Part shown: in pieces, positions 14,603 through 18,045 of the stretch
How the letters are laid out: every line of letters begins with the position of its first letter
How positions within the stretch are numbered: the first letter of the stretch is position 1
Source of the DNA: Pseudomonadota bacterium
Lineage (GTDB): Bacteria; Pseudomonadota; Gammaproteobacteria; Steroidobacterales; Steroidobacteraceae
Reading direction: 5' to 3'
Length of the DNA stretch: 18,045 nt
Assembly: GCA_023391335.1 (NCBI GenBank)
Contig: JAEWBG010000073.1
Span: 1 to 18,045 of the forward strand
Made by a program: the position numbers and the translations under genes
Notes under the pieces: model-generated
Told to the model about the DNA's origin: nothing
Databases searched by the model: none
Seen by the model: only the letters and a program-made list of their open reading frames with translations

Positions 14603-16000
14603 TTATCGAGCAGCGGCCACGCGGCGGCGAGCGACGAAGTCCAGTGTGAGATCCGCAACTTGGCGCGCGCCATCGCGACGACCCAACAGCCAAGCGCGGC
14701 GCTGCATCGACTGCAGCCGATCACGGTCGCGCAGCAACTCCATCACGTGATTGAGCAATTTGCCGTCCGCTATCAATCCGCCCACATCGTGCCGCGCCAA
14801 GAAATTCACGTTGTGGCCCTCCTGCCCGCCCAAAGAGCGCGAGGCCAACAACGGCCGGCCGCAGGCGAGGCATTCCGCAACGGAAATTCCGCCGGGCTTG
14901 CCGACCACGACATCGGACGCACGCAAATACAAATCCATGCGATCAGTCCATTCGCTCACCGTTAGTCGGCCGGGGTGCTGAGCAGCCAATGCCTGCAATG
15001 CATCGCGCGCTGCTTCATTGCGGCCGGGCAGCACCACGACGTGCGCATTCGCTTGTTCGCGTACCAGTTCGGCCGCAGCGTGATCGACGCTCAGGCCTAG
15101 GCCGCCGCCAAGTACCAGGACCATCGGCTGTTCGGTTGGAAGCTCGAGCTGACGGCGCGCTTCAGCCTGCGACACCGGATACCGGAAATTCGGCATCAGC
15201 GGCACACCGGTAGCCACCTTGCGATCAGGCAGCAGCTTCGATTCGAGCAACGACTCATGCGCCAACGAATAGGTGTCGATACCGGACTGGCGCCAAAAGT
15301 CGTGGACGCCGAAGTCGGTGATCACGCCCACCATCGGCGAGCGAACTTTGCGCTTGGCCTTCAGGTGAGACGTCATGGCGGCGGGAATCATCTGCGTGCT
15401 CACGATGACATCGGGGCGGAAACGCCGGATCGCCAATTCCAAGCGACGAATCAATCGCACCCATGCCCACTTCATCAGTGCCAGACGCGCACGCACGCCG
15501 TTGCCAGCCAGATTCTCAGGTTCATAGGGAAGCGCCACGCCGAGCATGAGCATCAGCAAGCGATCCGTCGCGTACCGACCACCGCGCGGCGCAATCTGCG
15601 CCTCTGTCATTGCGATATCGGAAATGAGCTCGAGCACCTCGAGCACTTGCGGTGGCGGACCCTGCTCGCTCTCGAGAATCTGCCGCCAGGTTCGATCGTT
15701 GAGTTGATAGAGGCGCTCGTACAGATCGGTGTGGTCCTGCACGACGCGCAAGTAAGTGGCGTGCGCGACCGCCGCAACCCCGCGATTCATCAGCGACCAC
15801 ATGTCAAGCGTCGTGACTTCGGCCTCGTTCTTGAGTGCCTCTTTGATGGCTTGGGCAGCGCGCACGTGGCCGAGCCCGAGCCCAGAGGTCAATAGCAGCA
15901 CGCGCGGGTGCTGACCGCGCCTAAAGGGCTGGACCGCTGAGATCGATTCGAAATCTTGCGAGCGTACGAGGGCTAAGGAACCCAGTTCTTCTTGGAGCAT
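14603..16000 (-). CDS. GT28-family glycosyltransferase, MGDG-synthase/UgtP-like
   Basis: A 465-residue glycosyltransferase of the GT-B fold. The N-terminal domain begins RVLLLTSGLGLGHVRAAQAI (glycine loop at 40-45), as in monogalactosyl-diacylglycerol synthase and the Bacillus diglucosyl-diacylglycerol synthase UgtP, followed by a His/Tyr-rich helical acceptor region. The C-terminal domain carries VLVLGGGLGL and the nucleotide-sugar site VVGKPGGISVAECLACGRPL (Lys368, Glu376), then GGQEGHN. Relatives transfer Glc or Gal from UDP-sugar to diacylglycerol; the acceptor here is inferred to be a lipid. The frame is open to 16159, but the ATG at 16000 has GGAAG six bases upstream and is chosen. It is the first gene of a three-gene set with the YkoP-like protein and the deacetylase; a 202-bp gap separates it from the methyltransferase before it. 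Confidence 0.85.
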   Translation of the reverse strand: MLQEELGSLALVRSQDFESISAVQPFRRGQHPRVLLLTSGLGLGHVRAAQAIKEALKNEAEVTTLDMWSLMNRGVAAVAHATYLRVVQDHTDLYERLYQLNDRTWRQILESEQGPPPQVLEVLELISDIAMTEAQIAPRGGRYATDRLLMLMLGVALPYEPENLAGNGVRARLALMKWAWVRLIRRLELAIRRFRPDVIVSTQMIPAAMTSHLKAKRKVRSPMVGVITDFGVHDFWRQSGIDTYSLAHESLLESKLLPDRKVATGVPLMPNFRYPVSQAEARRQLELPTEQPMVLVLGGGLGLSVDHAAAELVREQANAHVVVLPGRNEAARDALQALAAQHPGRLTVSEWTDRMDLYLRASDVVVGKPGGISVAECLACGRPLLASRSLGGQEGHNVNFLARHDVGGLIADGKLLNHVMELLRDRDRLQSMQRRAWLLGRRDGARQVADLTLDFVARRRVAAAR

Positions 16001-16202
16001 CCAGATCTTCCGATGGCCAGTGGCCCTGCGAGGATGGAACCGCGAGATGCGCGAGTCGCTTAACTCGGCGACAACAATGTAAGCGCCTTGACGACACGCG
16101 AACAAGCCTCTGCACCCTCGGCCGCAGGCTATCGGTTCCTGACTCGCCCCAATGCCCAACGTGCGAAGGGAGTTCCCTGACGAGCGACACTGTTATCCAG
16201 GC

Positions 16203-16778
16203 TTAATCTTGTGCAGCCGCAGCGTCATTCGCGGCAGGCATCACCCACAGGTAAACGGAGTCGACGCCGAGGTGCACTGCACGATCGGGCGGCCAAGACG
16301 GGCCCATGTCCCAATTGTGGGAGACCACGCGAGCACCCGGCCGCAGTTCGGCGAAGAGCTTAGGGATCAGACGACGGTTTACTTCAGGCAGCAGATACAT
16401 CATCACGACCGTGGCTTCGCGCAGGTCGCTCTCGAACAAATCCTGGACCTTGAACGTGACGAGATCATCGACGCCTTCCGCCTTGGCATTGGCACGTGCG
16501 ACGCGGATTAATGCTGGGTCGATGTCGATCCCAACGCCGCGAGTACCGAACTTCTTGGCGGCGGCGATCACCATCCGGCCATCGCCGCAGCCGAGGTCGT
16601 AAACCACATCGCCCGGCCGCACGCGCGCGATGTCCACCATTCGATCGACGATCTGCGGACTCGTCGCGACGTACCACACATCGGGTTTGCGAGTTGGCGT
16701 CGGCGAATCCGCCGCATGAACGCATGACGCGCATGCGATGCACACCAACGCCCGCCAAAGCGCCAGACTCAGTCTCAC
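16203..16778 (-). CDS. Exported class I SAM-dependent methyltransferase (FAM173/ATPSCKMT-like)
   Basis: 191 residues. Residues 1-22 look like a cleavable signal peptide ending ASCVHA-ADS. The rest is a Rossmann methyltransferase: WYVATSPQIVDRMVDIARV, then motif I VVYDLGCGDGRMVIAAAKKF (glycine loop 63-67), GVGIDIDPAL (acidic ribose-binding residue near 84-86), the loop VTFKVQDLFES and VVMMYLLPEVNRRL. The order resembles the FAM173/ATPSCKMT lysine-methyltransferase group. An exported methyltransferase is odd because S-adenosylmethionine is cytosolic, so the leader may instead be a membrane anchor or the protein may use another ligand. It starts with GTG two bases after the TGA of the DUF3562 gene (TGATCGTG), so translation is probably coupled. 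Catalytic activity is inferred, not shown. Confidence 0.8.
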   Translation of the reverse strand: MRLSLALWRALVCIACASCVHAADSPTPTRKPDVWYVATSPQIVDRMVDIARVRPGDVVYDLGCGDGRMVIAAAKKFGTRGVGIDIDPALIRVARANAKAEGVDDLVTFKVQDLFESDLREATVVMMYLLPEVNRRLIPKLFAELRPGARVVSHNWDMGPSWPPDRAVHLGVDSVYLWVMPAANDAAAAQD

Positions 16779-16780
16779 GA

Positions 16781-16996
16781 TCAGTGTTTTCGCAAGCGCA
16801 ACTTGACGCGCCGGCTCGTCAACACATCGATGTACTGAGTGATTTTCGCTTCGCTAGCGAGCGAGGAGCGCTCCTCTTCGTAGATCTGCCGTACCAGATC
16901 GATCGAAGTTTCCGTTTCTTGCGCCAGCCATTCAGCAATTGATTGTTCTTGACGTGTCTCATCCGCGTGCGGCGAGAACTTCATCGAAGTTGCCAT
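16781..16996 (-). CDS. DUF3562 family small protein, 71 aa
   Basis: Residues 19-71 (SIAEWLAQETETSIDLVRQ, then IYEEERSSLASEAKITQYID and VLTSRRVKLRLR) fit DUF3562, a short all-helical domain of unknown function found in proteobacteria. It is soluble, without a signal peptide, and strongly basic at its end. The frame extends to 17089, but the ATG at 16996 has an excellent ribosome site (AAGGGGAG, about six bases upstream) and is chosen. It is the first gene of a tight pair with the exported methyltransferase. A perfect 9-bp inverted repeat lies 83-107 bp upstream of the start and could control the pair. Confidence 0.75.
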   Translation of the reverse strand: MATSMKFSPHADETRQEQSIAEWLAQETETSIDLVRQIYEEERSSLASEAKITQYIDVLTSRRVKLRLRKH

Positions 16997-17078
16997 CGAT
17001 TCTCCCCTTGACGCGCCACGATTTCGTGTTTCGTCGCGGTCGCGCGCAAACATTGCGTTCGAGTTGCAGCTTGATGAC

Positions 17079-17103
17079 GAATTGATCACAGAACGATCAA
17101 TTC
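17079..17103. promoter_or_regulatory. Perfect 9-bp inverted repeat, candidate operator
   Basis: GAATTGATC-ACAGAAC-GATCAATTC: two perfect 9-bp arms around a 7-base spacer, 83 bp upstream of the DUF3562 start codon. The 16-bp centre-to-centre distance suits a dimeric helix-turn-helix regulator bound on two half-sites. The AT-rich arms stand out from the GC-rich surroundings. Confidence 0.45.
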
Positions 17104-17161
17104 AACGGTCACGCAATAATCCTCCGCATGCGCGCGAAGTCAAGATGCGGTTTTCCAGAAG

Positions 17162-17184
17162 TTATCCACCGGTTCTGTGGATAA
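17162..17184. promoter_or_regulatory. Face-to-face pair of DnaA-box-like sites
   Basis: TTATCCACC (17162-17170) on the plus strand faces TGTGGATAA (17176-17184), whose reverse complement TTATCCACA is exactly the consensus DnaA box. Together they form an inverted repeat with 8-bp arms. The gene-free gap 17090-17556 also holds an A/T hairpin AAAAATT-GGTGAG-AATTTTT (17300-17319), a G+C hairpin CCCGC/GCGGG (17448-17465) and the tRNA promoter; no gene is seen in it. No dnaA, dnaN or gyrB neighbour supports a replication origin here. Confidence 0.45.
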
Positions 17185-17474
17185 GGTCAGACCAGATTGC
17201 ATTGAGCAATGAACGTTGGAATGTCAACCCAAATCGCGCGCTGCGGCGAGGCACCCAGACGAATCCCTCTTGTCTTTCTCGACCGATGCTGGCCCGGCAA
17301 AAAATTGGTGAGAATTTTTCCCGTTGAAACGACCGAATGCGATACCAAAGTCGGCGCGTCTGATGCAAAGCGGGACATCTCTGCATCGAAGAGAGGGTGC
17401 GGTGGCCTACGACTCAAGTCGAGTGGAGCCGGGAGGATTGCAGCTATCCCGCGAACTGCGGCGGGAAGTTTTTG

Positions 17475-17488
17475 TTAGAATCCGCGCC
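17475..17488 (+). promoter_or_regulatory. Probable promoter -10 and GC discriminator for the tRNA gene
   Basis: TTAGAAT (hexamer TAGAAT at 17476-17481) is followed by CCGCGCC, a GC-rich discriminator of the kind seen at stringently controlled stable-RNA promoters. Transcription would begin near 17488, leaving a leader of about 70 nt before the tRNA 5' end. No good -35 hexamer is visible at 16-18 bp spacing, so the call rests on the -10 and discriminator. Confidence 0.45.
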
Positions 17489-17556
17489 CGCTGACAGGCG
17501 GCCGGTTGAGACCGTCTTGCTGACGGCAATCTAAAGTTGAATCGAAGTGGTTTTGT

Positions 17557-17871
17557 GGGCCTGTAGCACAATGGTTAGTGCAGGGGACTCATCGAAACGG
17601 TGCCTTCGCGATGAAAGTCGCGAAGTGGACGGGATGAATTCAGGGAAAGCTTCCGACTGCGGAGTCGATGCCGATCCTGAGCCAAGCTGGCGATACATCG
17701 CCAGAAGGTGCAGAGACTACCTGAGGACTTGAGCGTCCTTAATGACAGGCTAGAGCGTCCCGCACCTCACCGACTTGATGGTCGCAGGTGAAGAGATAGT
17801 CCACTCCGGGCGGAAACGCTTGGACAAAGTGAATCCCTTGGTTGCAGGTTCGAGTCCTGCCAGGCCCACCA
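17557..17871 (+). tRNA. tRNA-Ile2 (anticodon CAT), split by a group I intron
   Basis: Exon 1 is 17557-17592 and exon 2 is 17832-17871; joined they give 76 nt. Acceptor stem GGGCCTG/CAGGCCC (7 perfect pairs), D stem GCAC/GTGC, anticodon stem GGGGA/TCCCT, loop CTCATAA with anticodon CAT, variable loop TGGTT, T stem GCAGG/CCTGC with loop TTCGAGT, discriminator A and encoded CCA. CAT could mean Met, but the anticodon arm and following bases (GACTCATAATCnCTTGGT) match the tRNA-Ile2 species whose C34 is changed to lysidine by TilS to read AUA. The exon junction lies directly after the anticodon, between positions 36 and 37. The joined cloverleaf has no defect, so the gene should be functional if splicing works. 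Confidence 0.9.
17593..17831 (+). ncRNA. Self-splicing group I intron in the anticodon loop of tRNA-Ile2
   Basis: A 239-nt intron without a reading frame for a homing endonuclease. The conserved core is readable: P1 pairs exon CAT with guide GTG (17600-17602), with the T-G wobble at the splice site; P2 is 9 bp, closed by GAAA (17604-17625); P4 is TCAGG/CCTGA (17640-17644 with 17676-17680); P6 GCC/GGT with P6a TGGCGA-TACA-TCGCCA; P7 GACTA (17715-17719)/TAGTC (17797-17801); P8 at 17763-17790; P9 TCCGGGCG-GAAA-CGCTTGGA (17805-17824). The last base, G17831, is the terminal guanosine. P3 is probably GGACG (17627-17631)/CGTCC (17756-17760). An extra hairpin (17720-17749) lies between P7 and P3. Layout, insertion site and the ACAAA before the 3' end follow the known Azoarcus tRNA-Ile(CAU) intron (subgroup IC3). 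Splicing itself is inferred. Confidence 0.92.
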
Positions 17872-17979
17872 GTTTGAGTAAAACGAAAACGTCCTGTGTG
17901 CATGAAACCAAAGTCTGGGGCGGTTTCACATGGTCAACGCAACACTCATCCTAAGTGATTGGATAAGGAGGGTGAAGCG

Positions 17980-18045
17980 GTGGCAAGACAGAGATGGCGC
18001 AAGCTCAGTGCGCAAGAGCATCAGGAACTGTGGTGCAGGTGGGAG
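17980..18045 (+). CDS. N-terminus of a probable IS30-family transposase, cut by the window edge
   Basis: Only 22 codons are visible, reading (GTG)ARQRWRKLSAQEHQELWCRW. This resembles the first residues of one group of IS30-family transposases (RxxWRKLxxxExxELWxRW), where an N-terminal helix-turn-helix recognises the element ends. A strong ribosome site, AAGGAGG, lies seven to eight bases before the GTG, which fixes the start. The element's left end should lie between the tRNA 3' end (17871) and here. A TGAAACC/GGTTTCA inverted repeat (17903-17909 with 17922-17928) falls in that interval, but I cannot tell which bases are the terminal repeat. With so little protein visible, the family call is tentative. 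Confidence 0.5.
   Translation, partial: MARQRWRKLSAQEHQELWCRWE

Noticed and set aside
17090..17330. A chromosomal replication origin
   Set aside because: Only two DnaA-like boxes are seen, with no dnaA, dnaN, gyrB or parAB neighbours; two boxes are not enough.
17557..17592. A truncated tRNA pseudogene
   Set aside because: The missing half is found intact at 17832-17871 and the joined molecule has every stem paired, so this is an intron-split gene and not a remnant.
17547..17732. A 61-codon reading frame across the 5' tRNA exon and the intron
   Set aside because: It overlaps a tRNA exon and the structured group I core, has no ribosome site, and its translation resembles no protein.
17557..17871. 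Elongator or initiator tRNA-Met, since the anticodon is CAT
   Set aside because: The anticodon arm and variable loop match tRNA-Ile2 better than either tRNA-Met, and the acceptor's paired first base argues against the initiator. The alternative of elongator Met is not fully excluded.

Overview
The window is chromosomal DNA from a bacterium with roughly 55-60% G+C, most likely a proteobacterium and plausibly a gammaproteobacterium of the Steroidobacter/Xanthomonadales type. Pointers are a lipoprotein signal, an Slt70-type lytic transglycosylase, a GGDEF-EAL receptor, DUF3562 and DUF4136 proteins, and a tRNA promoter with a TAGAAT -10 and a GC-rich discriminator. The taxonomic guess is inference from protein families and style; nothing in the window fixes the species.

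Layout. 1-2762 (minus): an SLC13-type permease overlapping a YcaQ-like DNA glycosylase that runs off the left edge. 2985-3224 (plus): a small unknown protein. 3467-4030 (minus): a DUF4136 lipoprotein. 4213-4830 (minus) and 4876-6858 (plus): a divergent pair, O6-alkylguanine-DNA alkyltransferase and soluble lytic transglycosylase. 7085-11697 (minus): a membrane HAMP-GGDEF-EAL receptor followed by an AI-2E-family permease with an unusual soluble C-terminal extension. 12022-13233 (plus): a class III CoA-transferase. 13402-16000 (minus): a three-gene set of GT28/MGDG-synthase-like glycosyltransferase, YkoP-like protein and NodB-type deacetylase, suggesting glycolipid or envelope saccharide work. 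16203-16996 (minus): a DUF3562 protein and an exported FAM173-like methyltransferase.

The most remarkable feature is at the right end. A tRNA gene with anticodon CAT, best read as tRNA-Ile2 (the lysidine-modified species), is split directly after the anticodon by a compact, ORF-less 239-nt group I intron (17593-17831). Stems P1, P2, P4, P6, P7, P8 and P9 can be drawn by eye, with GAAA tetraloops on P2 and P9, and removing the intron restores a perfect 76-nt tRNA cloverleaf with encoded CCA. The arrangement parallels the known Azoarcus tRNA-Ile(CAU) intron. About 110 bp downstream begins what looks like an IS30-family transposase, cut by the window edge.

The gaps between genes are rich in small repeats: a REP-like palindrome family (five sites between 3224 and 11854), a GTTGAC/GTCAAC inverted-repeat cluster before the CoA-transferase, a hairpin-rich direct repeat between convergent genes at 13267-13402, a perfect 9-bp inverted repeat before the DUF3562 operon, and a face-to-face pair of DnaA-box-like sites at 17162-17184.
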